Positions 44,001-57,000 of a stretch of 64,000 nucleotides of DNA are shown piece by piece. Position 1 is the first letter of the stretch, and each line of letters starts with the position of its first letter. A model generated the notes under the pieces. That model was not told the DNA's origin, did not search any database, and saw only the letters and a list, made by a program, of their open reading frames with translations. The translations under genes were made by a program, and so were the position numbers. The DNA is from Selaginella moellendorffii (Eukaryota > Streptophyta > Lycopodiopsida > Selaginellales > Selaginellaceae): assembly GCF_000143415.4 (NCBI RefSeq), contig NW_003314261.1, positions 2,426,904 to 2,490,903 on the forward strand. Reading direction: 5' to 3'.

Positions 44001-47000
44001 ATGGTATACACTGCCAAAGTTCCCAAGGGCTATCATTCGTCGAGGATATCTGAAGCTGCCGTGACCCCTGTTCATAATGAACCCGAAGAGGTACGCCACT
44101 AGAAGTTTTGGCATAAAGAGAAACCAAGGAAAACCATTGTATATCCTTGTTCTTCTCGTGAAATTTAACCTGCGTGAAGAGAAAATCAAGATATGATGGA
44201 GTGTACAGTTCAAAAAAACCTTAAATAAAGCTCTTTCCCCTGCCACTGAGTAATGCCAAGCACCGCCTAAATGAAACTGGCCTTGAGACGAAGAGTCCTC
44301 GACAGAAAGATAAAGATGTTCTTGAGCGTCCTTCAATGCGACAATTGCCCCTGAAATGAAGTATTGAAGCTTATGAGAACAAAACACTAAAGCTTACCAT
44401 CAAGAATTGTATCACGTAGAATCTTTTCAACGTTTTGTCCACTAGGCTTATGAATATTTGCCGTTTTACTTTTGGATAATGATATATGGCTTAACGGCGT
44501 CCCAATGCTTACTAGCATCTGAAAATAAAAGTTGTTAGTGCAAAAGCGGAGTTTCTGTACCTGTAGTTCATAGGTTGTCACTGCAATATTCAATCCACTG
44601 ACAGCTATCTGTCCTCGCCAAGACTTTTCCCATTTGGGATCCACACCTTTCCTGCATTGTCTATTTAACGTAGCCGAGACCGTCAAGTTATCCAATAAAC
44701 AGTTCATGTCGGAGGCCTTGTCGTCGTCCTTATATGAAGTATCGCCATGAAAGCTTTCCGTATCACTAGAGCTTTCACCAGTGTCGTTGAAACCAAACTG
44801 TGGGACCCGACCATGAGACCTCTCGTTTAGACGTTTCTTGTCAGACCTCAAACTGATCGCCGTGAACTGGCTTACGGCCGCTTTGATCTTGTAAGATCCT
44901 TTTGCAGATGTGATATCTGCGTGAGCACCAACCACAAAAAGTACGCCTTCCGCGGTCTCTGCAACATAAAATTTGACTTACAATCACCAGTTAAGAAGAG
45001 ACTTACGTGTGCCAGCTGCAGAAAGAACCACCGAGAGTCGAGAAACTTTGAAAGACATTAAGCCCTCCACACCAAAGTCCTCTTCCACTTGCAAAAACTC
45101 GGGAGGAGTTGATTGTGATCGAGAAGGGGCTACCACCAGCTGTCTTCCTTCAGGAAATGAATACGAACGTTCAAGCTCGCTAGCGCTTGCACTTGCGCCA
45201 TCAACAGAAGTTATCACCCGTTCAAGCTTTTTCCCGACACATTCAGCATAGCTGGCTACAAAGTTGAGAACATCAACTGTAGCAATAGTCTCGAATATTG
45301 CTAGACCGGCCTGCATCAGAAATGGTTAGCTCAGACAGTAAGATAAGTAGTTTACCCGTACCTCTACTTCAACTGACAAGCCGTCATTGAATGTCAATAC
45401 GACGTGCATGCTCTCTGCTGTCGATGGATGTTGCTTCGCTTTTGCAAGAATTTGCTCCAGATGACAACCTGCTGTGGATATTAATCCCACGTCAATTGTT
45501 GTTGAACAGCAAAACTTTTCAACTTCGGCAGCAGAAGCTTCGGATCCGTCGAAAGCAAGAGTAAAATGATCCGCACAAAACGTTTTGAGAGAGGATTTGC
45601 ACTGTCCCTTCAATACCTGCTCGAAGTTCATATTTGTGGGAACAATGGAGATCTGCATCTTCTGGAACTTCAAGGAAATACCTGTAGAAGACCAGCTACC
45701 GGCTGTAAAATCAAGGCATAAGCTGTTTACGGCCAAAATTCCAATTCCCAGGCTCGTTTCTGTATCCCCCGATTGTCGACTGGCTTCCAAGTCGCCAAAA
45801 TAAACCTTGAAGGTTTGAAGGTTGAAGCTAAGATCGAGCAAAAAGGTTTCATTTGTAGAAATTGCATCATTGTCACTTTCACTCTCGGTAGTCGAATCGT
45901 ACAGGTGCGAAGCAGCATTCTTAGCAGCCTCGAAGTAACAAATAAGGATCTGCAGAAAAAAAACAGCTTTCTTTCACTTCGATGAGAAACAGGCTTAAAA
46001 TAGGTACCTGGACAGCAGTTGTCGCTTTGCTGATGTCCAAGCAGACGTCAAAAGACGGTGCTGCCAAGCCAGCCGTCAATGTCACGGACTTGAGAGATTC
46101 GAAGAGCGACGTGCAGTTTTCCCTGGATAGAAGACAGACTTAGCAGGATGAAATAACAGAGAGGAAAGGAAAAACCAACATACCTTTGAAATGAAGACTC
46201 CACCGTTACGTTCAAAGGCCCAACAAAACTTTCCGACTGCGTGCTGAATCTACTGCCATTTATGTACACAAGTAGGTTGCTTGCAAAACTGTCACGGTCC
46301 AAGTCGTCTTTTCGCGTAGGCGGCTGTTCTTGTAAGCGAAGAGGCCTTATCCACTGGTTATGCTCGACCGCAGGCCAAAGTGCGAACTCGATGTAGCCGA
46401 CGTCTAAAACCAACGGCTTCAATTTCACATTTTGGATTGGCAGCTCAGTTTCCGATACTTCCAACGTCAGTCGAACGTTCTCAACAACGGCCGTGAGTTG
46501 CAATCGAGTCTCGGGAACAGCTGAAAAAACCAAGCTTCGGCACAACTCCATCTGTTCCCTATAAACACTATGTGCAGAGGTGCTAGCCTTGTGTATGTCT
46601 TTAGATGACGATTGTCCAGAGTGCTCGAGTTTTCTGAGTTCCGTCAAGATCGGAAGAAGCTTGGAAAACATGGCATACCTGAAGCTCATGTCCACTTTTC
46701 CTACAGTAACGATCATACTTGTGTCTGGCAGTCGATTGTTTTCCGGCGCAGTTCCATAGAAGACCACCAGGAAAGGCCCCACCAAGCTATCCAAAGATCT
46801 CTGTATCTTCTTGTCATCGCTGTAGTGTTTCCACAACTTCGTTTGCCAGTTCCGAGTTTCCTCATAATTTCTGGAGGCGTGCTTCTCTTGAAGACCGACA
46901 TTGTATTTCTGTAGCGTTCTAGCTGCTTGCTGATGTTCGAAGGGCGAACTTGAAAAGAAAAGAAACCCACTCGATGCTCTGTCATTCCAACGTAGCCTAC

Positions 47001-48681
47001 ATTCCGTACTTGTTTCGTATGAAAACTTCCCTCTGCCTTCGATGCTTTTGCTCAGTATTTCTCCGCGTAAGCTACCTAGAACAAGTACTGTTTCCCTCCG
47101 ATCCTTGTTTGAACGGTAGGCCACGGACATTTTCTTCCATCTGAGGCAAACCGATACGTCTCCAGCACCTACGAATACCAGAGAACCCCGGCTAAAGTCC
47201 AACGAAAAATCCTGGCTTTTTCTGTCACTTGTCTGCTGCTCTTCCCATTTTTTCTCAACTGCATCTCTGTCATATCCTACTGCCCTTAGAAACCCGGCCC
47301 ATTTTCTTTTCAGAAAACCCTGCGAAACATCGTCTTGCTTCACTGCATTGGATTCCTTCAGAAAAACTCGTCTCCGTGCAATACGACGAGCAAGAGCCAC
47401 TGCTTCAACTGGTAGCTTCTTCTCAAGCTCAGCGACGGATGATGATAACTTCTTAAAATGTTCTGCCCGATCCAGACGTTGAGATTTACTGCACCAGCCA
47501 ACATTCTGAAGCCAATCACCATAAAGCGAACAGTAACGCCGACGGAGGATACCAGCTTCAAAGCTATCACTTAGTCTTCGTCTTGGAGACTCGCGTAAAA
47601 CCTTTGACACTGCCCATGCCCAAAGCTCTTTCGCGTTTCTACAACCGGGAGACGATATTCCACCGCTGCTCGAAGCGGACGTAAGCCTCCCTGACGGCCC
47701 TTCCAACTCAGCCAGCAGCAGCAAAACTAAATCCAGCTCGCTAGAGTCCAGTCCCCCTACTGCCTCTGGGATACTCACTGTGAGTCCACAGAAAGAATCC
47801 TCCCAAACACCAAACGAAAGCCAAACCATCACCATCAACACTGCATTTCCCTCGTCACCCCTGACTTGCTCTTGCCGGCGGCTGTCTCTGAAAGTAAGGC
47901 TTACACGCGACGCGCTGCAAGCTTTCGTAGCCTTTTTCCGACTGTATACCACCATGTTGCTCAATGACCCAAACATGCTTCCCTTGAAAAATCCGCTCGG
48001 CATTTCTTCTCCGACAACCAGCTGCGTAGACGAAATACAGGCTTCGTAGCCTTGACGAGACCTGAGAGAGATTTTCGCATCGTGTAGCTCGACTTTCACA
48101 GCTGAGAGCAAGAACGATATCAGCAAAAGTAGGAAGAAACCAGTGCGGTTTTCCTCCTTTAGTTTTGCTCTCGAGTGCTCGGTAGCACCCTGTGTTGGCC
48201 AAGAAAAAAATAGTCACTTTCGATAAAATTGAAAGGTGAAAAATACCTCTGGATCGATTGACGCGAGCTTTTCCAATCGCTGGCGAGCGCCACGATCCGC
48301 AATTGTATTTTTCCAATATGAATCCTCAGGATCTCTGTAGAACTTCAATGATTTCTCTATAAAAAAAAAAGCCTATAGCACTGACCGTGCAGAGCATTCG
48401 GCATCGAGGCCCTCGATGACAATGGCGATTGCCGGCGACCCGATGAGTGAGAATGCAAGCCTCGCAGACGCAATTGAGGCCCGGTGCAGGACGAGAGGCG
48501 AGGATAGCAGCGCCTCGGCATTGACAGCTTCCGGAATCAGCTCAAACTTACCGAGACGGAGCTCCACACCAGACAAGCTCCACGAAATATCCATCGCGCA
48601 GTCATCCGCGCCAACAATCCAGCGCCGGAGCGGCCTCAACGCCGCCCGCCGGAGGCGCTCGCGCCAGCGCCATCGCCCCAT
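38023..48681 (-). CDS. VPS13: VPS13-family bridge-like lipid-transfer protein (giant, many exons)
   Basis: A 10.6-kb minus-strand gene. The first exon (48681 to about 48380, MGRWRWRERLRRAALRPLRR) holds a chorein-type N-terminus: ADDCAMDISWSLSGVELRLG then KFELIPEAVN. A very long exon (46048-48126) follows, then about 25 shorter exons separated by 50-90 bp introns. Recurrent beta-strand blocks are those of the VPS13 groove. Around 42-44 kb (for example SIGTPLSHISLSKSK, GLVLQLRCRRP, VAGERALFKVFL) I infer the SHR-BD/VAB region, and C-terminal blocks near 40-41 kb such as SLGSFFLKLRSSSPGFV are VAB/APT1-like. The last exons (LPRPSFKRTISNFFISSAIA, ends LGRRIVSGFLLSFVE) are helical. VPS13 proteins shuttle bulk lipid between membranes at contact sites. 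Plant subtype (for example SHRUBBY-like) is not resolved. I read fragments of all exons, not every junction. Confidence 0.8.
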
Positions 48682-48855
48682 CACTCCAAAACCCTCACCG
48701 GGCGCCCATAAGCCCTAGAAAACGTGGCGCATTGTAAGCATTACATGTGGACTGGAGGAGTCGGACATAGATTTTGACGACAGAGAAGAAAAACAATTCT
48801 TGTTTGCTCGCTGGTACCAACGAGAAGAATAACAACCATACAAAAATCATAGACA

Positions 48856-51244
48856 CTATCTCTCTGGTTTGATCATCCATCTAATTCGGCAGCCACGATC
48901 TTCCAGTTGCTGATAGCGAGCGTTGATAGAATCGTTCAGCAAGGCATTGCAGAATAGCTTTGCTTTCTTGAGGCAAACACACGAAAGGAGTGCTGCCGCG
49001 AGAACTTCGATGGAAACATCCCCGATCTGGACGAGCTTCACGTTTTGCAAGCAGCGAAGATTTCCCAGCATCACGAGTGCAGCGTTGGAGATCCGGCAAT
49101 ACGATAGATTTAGCTGGTAAGAGAAGAAAGACGACCGTATTAAGCTTTTGAGAAGAAAGACTTGGAAGAGTTTGAACCTGTTGGAGATTTGGAAAACAGT
49201 GGACGATGGAGGTCATTCCCCGATCGCCAATCCCGCAGTGTTTGAGATCGAGCTCTACAAGGTTCTTGAATTCCGGGAGTTTTTTCTCCAGGCCAACTCC
49301 TTTGCAACCCCGGATCTCGAGCTGCTGGAGATGGCTGAGCTGCGAAATGGAGACGATGGAAGCGTCCGTGATGTTTGGACAGTACGAGAGGTTTAGAATT
49401 CTCAACTTGCGGCAGCCAGCGGCTATGGACGCAACTCCCGCATCACCAACATTCCCCGACCTGTACGTAGATAAACAAAAAAGTGAGACTTTTATGCTGG
49501 CACTCCGGGAAATCCACCTGTATAAATCGAGCTCGATCAAGTCGGAGCAATTCCTTCCAACATGCTCGATGCCATTGTCGCTGACCTTGCAAAACCCGAG
49601 CTTGAGAGTCTTCAAAAACTTACACTTCGCAATACATTCCAGTCCTGCATAAAAAAAACCACCTCTTTACTCTCAGCTTTGAGCTACACTCATACCTGCG
49701 TCATCGATGTTGCAATCGGTCACGTCCAGTTCTTCCAAGCAGCTACACCGCTCCATCAACAGTGGAATGTTGTTCTCTGTTAGAATGCGGCAAGCTTCGA
49801 TCTTTAAGCTGACAAGTCCCGCGCTCGACCTTGCGATGTTGCAAGCAGTAATCTCCGTGAGGTCGAGGCAGCAAGTAAGATCAAGCTTCCGGAGGTTTTT
49901 GCAGCCATGGAAAATGGAAGCCATGCCAGAATCCGTGACCCCTCTACACTTGCTCAAACTTAAGTCGCTCAGCTGAAGACAGCAAGAGCCCACGAAGCGA
50001 AGCCCGTCGCCGGCGATCTCACAGCCAGCCAGCTTAAGTGTTTGGATCTGTGTGAGCTTTCCAACTGCTTCCAAGAGCTGGCCAGTTATCTGCGATCGTT
50101 TTTCTCACGAGTATAAGAACCAGACTCTACAGCGAACTTACAGGCGAGCAAAACCCGAGCTTTAGAAACTGCAAGCTTCGCTTCGAGAGAAACGAGATTC
50201 CCACATTGGTCACGCTTCTGCAGCAAGAGAGATCCAGCTCCTGAGAAAAAAAAAGCAGACTAAAACGACCGTCTTTTAGAATCGTCGTCGTACATACCAG
50301 CAATGATGTACTTGTACGGGTCAATCCCGCGTCTCCAACGTTGGAGCACGCAGCCAGATTCAACACTCTCAGAGACGGCAAGTTTGATAGACACCTGACG
50401 CCGTCATCCGTGATCTGAATGAAAGCACGGAAACGGTAAGCAAAAAAAACGAACAGATTTTTTTATCAGATCAACCAAACTCGAAAGACACAAGAATCAA
50501 ACCAGCAAATGAAAACAAGAAAAAAAAACAGTGAATTTTCTGGTTAGATCAACCACAGTCTATGCTAAAGGAACCAAAGATGACAACACAGGAAAAAAGA
50601 AATGAGAGAGAGCTTCCGATACAGACCTCTGTGTAGGAGACGTCGATGGTGGTGAGCTCTTTACAGTTGGAAGCAAGGAAGCAAAGCCCAGCATCCGAAA
50701 TACCAACACAGCCTTTGAGCACGACGACTTGGAGCTTCTTGCAACCGGCTGCCAGGCATCCCAATCCAGCGTCCGAGATCATGTAACACCCCGTGAGATC
50801 GAGCTTTCGCAAGTTTCCCAGCTGACACACGGCCGCCAGCTCCAAGTCTCCAAGGCTGTTACAGCACCGCAAGTCGAGCTCCACCAGCGCGGAGCAGTCC
50901 CTCGCGAGAGCAACAATCCCGGCGACCGTGAATCCTCCCATGCGAGCCAGGCCGAGCGATCGTAGGCGCGTCCCAGCGAGCTCCCCGACAAGGGCGAGAT
51001 CCTCGTCCGTGATCTTGATGCACGAGGACAAGTCGAGGCTCTCGATGCCGGTGTGCCGCGCGAGAGCTCTCGGGAGGAGCTCCGAGTTGAAGAGGCGCAT
51101 GGTTTTCTGGGACTCGGCCCCGGCCGCGTAGAAGCGCTTGCAAGTGAGACGCCACGATTTCCTGTCCACCACCTCGTCCAGCTTCTCCAGGATCTTGACG
51201 AGGAGATGGTTGCTCAAGCTCCAGATGTCGGCCTCGAGTCTCAT
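48856..51244 (-). CDS. F-box/LRR protein (FBL3-like)
   Basis: Start ATG 51244 (MRLEADIWSLSNHLLVKILE) opens an F-box of 40-45 residues (LVKILEKLDEVVDRKSWRLT, then CKRFYAAGAESQ), which would bind SKP1 in an SCF E3 ubiquitin ligase. It is followed by many cysteine-containing leucine-rich repeats, for example IESLDLSSCIKITDEDLALV, LVELDLRCCNSLGDLELAAV, LRKLDLTGCYMISDAGLGCL, LQFLKLGFC, LRKLDLTCCLDLTEITACNI and LEELDVTDCNIDDAGM. The last exon ends LEDRGCRIRWMIKPER, with the long-range spacing of FBL3-type proteins. About eight exons with 60-220 bp introns; the frame is open. The substrate is unknown. The VPS13 start lies 175 nt downstream of its stop, in the same orientation. Confidence 0.87.
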
Positions 51245-52199
51245 CTCGGGTTGAGAAAACTTTGGAGATGGAGCGATGCTGGTACAGATCTAGAAAAAAC
51301 TAAGGAAGCAAATCCAGCTCCAGTTAGCTCGGGATCACGCGCGAGTATAGAAACAGGAACTTACCCGATGGTTTAAAGAGTGTCTCGCCCAACTCGTCAA
51401 CTTTCTACCGAGATGCTCCAAGAATCACTGAAACCATCTATTCCTTCTTTGATTTCTTGGAGAGAACTGCGAAGAAAGAAGAAACGTAAAGAACTACTTA
51501 TACGAGTGCAACACACGCGAGAGACAAGAAAAAAAAAGAGAAAACAACGAGAAAAAAATTCGGAGGAGAAGCACACAGCCTACATTTTATTTTAGCCCAC
51601 GAACTTAAGAACCATCCGGCTAGGCCGAGCAAGAAGAAGAGCTAGCGATGGATCGAATAGATGCCATGATCAAGGAATCCCATTTCGCCCACCTGAGACA
51701 TCGATCGAAAGGGAAAGAGGAGAGCAAAGCAAATGGATTGATTGGTGAGTGAGCTCGTTGCTCGGCCAGGGCGCAACCGAGGAAGAAAGCATCCACAACC
51801 ATCCCTAAAGCCCCAAACGCGGGCAACCGTCGGATGGGGCGCATCCCACGGCCACGGTCCGCCTGCGCAGGCGCAAAGCTCGTACATGGTGGAGGCCTAT
51901 GGCTCGCCTTCCTCGCTCGCGTCCTTCTTTCTCCAAAAGCAACTCGGGGGAGTAAACCACTCTTTAAAAATGGCTTAGTTAACTCAATGACTTGTGTTTC
52001 ATGACAACGACCTACTTAAGAAGAGTATTCCTGCCAGTACCCGACGTGTACGTTGGCATTGGCATTTCTGCCAATTTGCCGTTACATTTGACTCTGGCTT
52101 TTTACACGTTTTTGAAATCTTTATATAAAACACAAAAGGTGGACTGAAATTATCCAAATTCCAACGTAGTGGCATTTGGGAGATCTCACCGTTTGATTG
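51245..52199. other. Intergenic: FBL promoter and a doubtful small frame
   Basis: The first part is the upstream region of the F-box/LRR gene. On the plus strand a short frame from ATG at about 51649 (MDRIDAMIKESHFAHLRHRS) ends at TGA after GLIGE, and a second one from 51891 (MVEAYGSPSSLASFFLQKQL) ends at 51978. They could be exons of one small gene, but I cannot find a credible intron joining them and recognise neither. Nothing else coding is seen. Confidence 0.25.
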
Positions 52200-53440
52200 A
52201 ATACGGTAAATGCCCAGAAATGTCATCTGGAAGATGCAAAGTATATCTTTGACTCTAAGTTTCTCCAAGACACTATGTCACACACCATCATGTTGGTCGC
52301 GTATGGAAGCCACAAGAAACCCGATAAGGCAAGACGGATATTTGAGAAGAGATGTAGTTCTCTGGAAAAGCATTATTCGCGCACTTGCCGGAAGCAGGCA
52401 TCTGGAAGACGTAAAAGCCATGTTTGGGAAAATGCCTAGGCCTGACGTGGTGTCTTGATTCAAGTGTAAGCGGCGAACGGGCGGCTGAAAGAAGCCAAGG
52501 AGTACTTTCACAAGATGCCCGACAGGAACGTTGTTTCCTGGTCGAGATCCCAATCCCTTCCTGTGGCAGCGGCAATGATCCGCCGCAGCAAAATTTCCCT
52601 TCGCCCTTCTTGATGGCGAGGAATGGGACTTCCTCTGCGGCAAAAGAAGATGTTTGATCGAATGCTTACGTCCAAGTAGCGAAGATTCATGGAGCACAAG
52701 AAATGTTTGATGCGATGCCGGAGAAGACCGAGGCGAGCTGGAATTTTTTTTCTCGCTAGCTTGTCATGTGGATCAAGGAAAGAACTTGTTCGGTAAAACT
52801 CTCGTTTCTCGGCTTTCGCTTTGCTCAGAGCAGCGAGGAGGAGGAAGCTAGAAACGCGAGCAAATGCCGGGCCGCAAACACGATGATCACGGCCTACTCG
52901 ATGAATGGAAACTTGTGAGAGGCTGCCGCTCCAGAGCTCTTCCAAGCCATGGCTCACAAGGTGGTGGTGGCTTGAACGCTGATGACACGGCCTACGAATG
53001 CTCGCATAGCCGGTAATGAAAGCATTCCACGATATCAAGTCCCTGTGGCAAACATTTTTTGGGCTCGATCCATATCGCCCACCTTTCAAAACGCGCGAAA
53101 GATCTTTGGCAAGCGTCCATGAAAGCTTACTCAAATAAACAAGTTGCCAGAGATTTCCGCGATAATTACACGCTCCCGCAAAACGAAACAGAGAGCTGGA
53201 ACAAGCAAAGTTTACTTTTCCGCCAGACATGGTTTCCAGAAACATTATGATGCTACTATTGGAAAATGGATCTGGACAGGCCGGGGATTGAACCCAAGAC
53301 CTCCTACACCAGGTGCTTGCCCTGGTTGTGTATGTGTGCAGCTTAGTTCTAACAGCTACGTCCAAGGCGGTCGTCTCGGAGAGGCAGAGTATATCTTCCA
53401 GAGCTCTCCAGAGATTGACAAGTTCTCATGAAACACTGCA
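52200..53440 (+). pseudogene. Decayed PPR copy related to the 57-60 kb PPR gene
   Basis: Plus-strand fragments in shifting frames match the intact PPR gene on the minus strand at 57,287-59,728 in the same order. They are HLEDAKYIFDS, IMLVAYGSHKKPDKARRIFE, IIRALAGSRHLEDVKAMFGK then MPRPDVVS with a stop, AKIHGAQEMFDAMPEKTEAS, MVSRNIMML, and YVQGGRLGEAEYIFQSSPEI ending in a stop. Counterparts in the intact gene are, for example, HLEDAKRIFDT, IMVAAYGSHRQPEKAKLIFE and IIRALAGNGRLADAKAMFEN. Many stops, deletions and frame changes make it non-functional. A 100-bp insertion with a tRNA-like T-arm interrupts it at 53255-53354. Confidence 0.85.
53255..53354 (-). repeat. 100-bp insertion with tRNA-like B box (possible SINE fragment)
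   Basis: The intact paralogue reads ATGATGCTCGGCTACGTCCA here. The decayed copy has ATGATGCT, then about 100 extra bases, then GCTACGTCCA. On the minus strand the insert contains GGGTTCAATCCCCGGCC, a T-arm with the RNA polymerase III B-box GGTTCAATCC. Before it is AAGCACCTGGTGTAGGAGGT, which resembles an anticodon-arm region. No complete tRNA cloverleaf is present. Target duplication is unclear beyond GCT. Confidence 0.5.
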
Positions 53441-54019
53441 ACTCTTGAGAGGAATTGAGTTTGCATCTTCCAGATGACCTTGCTGGGCATTTTATCAAAC
53501 GGTGGTAGGAACTTCGATCATCCTCTTGGCCTGGAGAAGGATCAAACGCTTGGGTTACTGGCAAGCCAATGAGCATCAAGTATTTGCTCAATGGTATGCT
53601 CCTTATGTCATGGCTGGATCGTGCTGGGGTCGAGGATAGAATCAATCAGGCCTCTCCCAGATCATTAACGTACCCAACTTTGTCAAAAGATCCCGAGATG
53701 TAACTGCAGGTGCACTAAAGTCGATAGCATTGCTGATATTGAGGGAAGATTCCTAGTGACGCAGATGAAGTATGCAAGAGCATCAAAGTCGATAGCATTG
53801 GACACTGTCGAGGAAGAAAAAATGAAAGTGACAATTACCAGACGGTAGTTTTCACGGGAGAGGCCTTTGAAACACCGTTGCAGTTGGTTGCCACTGCAGG
53901 ACTTCGCCATGAAAGCAACAGGGAGAACGCACTGCTACTTAATACACGGGAGGAAGTGCTTATAATCACGGGGCTGACGTGAAGTGTCTCGGGCAAGCAG
54001 GAAAGGCAAAGTTTCTGCC
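53441..54019. other. Non-coding junction between PPR and diterpene synthase pseudogenes
   Basis: No credible coding frame. It probably contains the old promoter of the decayed diterpene synthase. Short open frames on both strands show no recognisable domain. Confidence 0.4.
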
Positions 54020-57000
54020 ATGTCAAAGTTTCTGCTCTGCAGCTTCCAACACACTGGCATCAGTGGAATCTTCAAGTCCGGCCAGTTATTTGGAAGCAAT
54101 CTCAAGACCAACGCACAAATCCGGAAAGGAAGCTTAAGTAAGTTGGGCATTTTTCTTTCAAGTTTCGCACTAAACTGGCCTATTAGTGCAGCTCCCTCGA
54201 TTAGGATTACCTGCTGTGCTTCCAACCCATTGAACTTTGGAAACACGAAGCCTGCTGAGGCTCCAGTAAGTCGAAGCACCATCTTTCCAAGCTTGTGGAG
54301 CTCATTTCTTCCTACTTGTTCGCAGGAGAAGCGGCAAAGGAAGCAACAGCCATACCAAGGCATTCTTCACGTCCCTGACGATCGCATCGAGGAGCTTGAT
54401 TACAGAGAAACGTCGTTGCTCGTCGAGGAGGTAAAGGGATGGCAGATGAAACTCGCGAGTGGCAAGGGGGAAATCAGTCCTTCGGCTTACGACACTGCTT
54501 GGGTGGCTCGAATAGCGTCCGAGTGCGACTCCTCCCTTCCCGAGTTCCCGGAGGCCCTGGAGTGGATCATCAACAGTCAACTTCCTGATGGATCATGGGG
54601 TGATGATCGTCACTTGCAACTCTATGACAGAGTATTATCCACGCTCTCATGCCTGGTCACGCTCAAGACCTGGGACATCGGGCACAACAGCATTGCGCAA
54701 GGTGTGCTTCTACAACTTTTCTTTTCTGATCTTCTGGTTATTACATCTAATCGCCTCTGATTCTTGATCACAGGCACGAAGTTTTTGCGTGAAAACATGA
54801 TCAAGCTCAAGCAAGACGATGGAGATCTCTTGTCAGGTTTCGAGGTGACGTTCCCAATGATGCTCCACGAAGCCAAGAAGCTGGGCCTTGATCTTCCGCA
54901 CGAGACAGAGTTCACAAGGCTGCTGGAGATTTCCACCAAGAAGAAATTGGCCAAGTATGTGTTGAAGTTGTTTGGGGATTCCTTTGGATAAACTCCATTC
55001 CGCTCCCACGACGTTGCTATACTCTTTGGAAGGCCTTCAAGACCTTGAGATCGACTGGCAGGAGATCCTCAAGCTCCAGTCTAAAGATGGATCCTTTTTG
55101 AGCTCGCCTTCGTCAACAGCATGTGTTTACTTGAAGACCAAGGACAGGAAATCGTTGCAATATGCTATGCAAGTTCAAAACTATGCTGGTAAATTGGCTG
55201 TCTTCTTCAACCCTTCGTGCTAATCGACTTTATTTTTGCAGTTCCTTGTCATTACCCCATTGATCTTTTCGAAAGTTTATGGGTGGTCGACACCATTGAG
55301 CGGCTGGGGATTGACGTCTTCTTCAGAGATGAGATCAAAGCCGTCCTCGACTACGTGTACAGGTACAATGCCTTGGTACTTATAATACTTACGAAGCTCT
55401 TCTTTTTGTGTTTGTATCAGCTTTTGGACTAACGAAGGAATCGGATGGGGATCTACATGCTTAGTCAATGACATAGACGACACAGCAATGGCATTCCGTA
55501 TCCTTCGAATGCATGGATACAATGTATCTCCAGGTAAAAATAGTTTTGTGGTGGAAGAATCTGTAATTCACTAAAGTATGAAACTCCCTACAGATGCATT
55601 TGACCAGTTCTGGCTGCCTAGAGACAAGTTTTGCTGCTTTGTTGGCGAATTGTCACACGGGGTCTCTGAAATGCTCAACTTGCATCGGGCTTCCCAGGTT
55701 GATTTCCCAAACGAAACGATTCTTACAAAGACTTTCAAGTACTCCCACGATTATCTGCTGAACGTTGAGACCGCTCACATGGATAAATGGGGCAATGAAG
55801 AAAAACCTCATGGGAGAAGTAATGAGATTCAGGTAGCTTGGAAACTTATGTGTCTGTTGTTTCTACAGGTGATATTCGAGCTAGCAAATCCATTCCATGA
55901 CTGCTTGCCAAGGATTTATAATAATGCTTATATCAAGCACTATGGAATAGATGATCCTTGGATTGGTAAGATTATTTATCGGTAAGTGACATTTATATAA
56001 ACCCTTGTTTATCTATCTCTCACCATCTCTCTTTTGTTTAAGGTTGCCTCTAGTGAATAACAAAGTGTTACTAGAGCTTGCAAATTGGTATTCTCAACAA
56101 TGTCAATCCTATCAATCTTCTGAGCTAATAGAATTGACCAAGTAAGCTAAAACAAATTTCCTAGACTAATGAATGATTCTAATATACGAATTTGATGTGT
56201 TTTTTATTTAGCTGGTGTCATTCATTGCACTTTGAATATATCCTGTCTACCAGATCAAAAGAAAATATCAATATGGTCCCTTATATTTATTATTTAATTT
56301 ATGGAACTTAGAATTTAGCCAGTTGAGAATTTTCTTTACAAAGGCATGTTGTATGGGCATGTTAATTGATGATATCCTAGATAGTGCAACAAGCATTGAA
56401 GTGATCAATTCTGTCCAAAATGTGATTGAAAGGTTGTATGCATTAACATTTTAAAAATTTTACTGACACTTTCACTTATCCAGGTGGGATATATCTCTAT
56501 CGCAAAAACTTCCTCTAAAATATAAGATCCATGTTCAAGAATTATATAATACCATTCTTGTTATGACTGAAACAGCTTCCAAAATACATCAAATTTTATC
56601 TTCAAAATTCATCCACAATTATCTTTCAAAAATTGTAAGCATTTCTACTTTATTTTCCTATGACTTCATAGTGTTGTTTTTTATACTAGTACACGGATCT
56701 TATAAAATCCAGAATTTCTGCTCACTGCAGAATTCAAGGATATATTCCAAGTTTTAAAGAATACATGCAAAATGCTGAAGTTAGCATTTCCATTGGGAGT
56801 CCTGTACTTATGAGTATATTATTTTGTGGTGAGCCTCTGACAGAAGAGCTATTAAACACTATTCATGATAGCAAGCCTCTCAAACTTAATAATATAATAT
56901 TTAGGCTTTGCAATGATAATATAAAAGGTAATATCTATATTTAAATTTATATACAGATCACTAAATGTGTAATTTTTTTATTGATATGAAGCATGGACAA

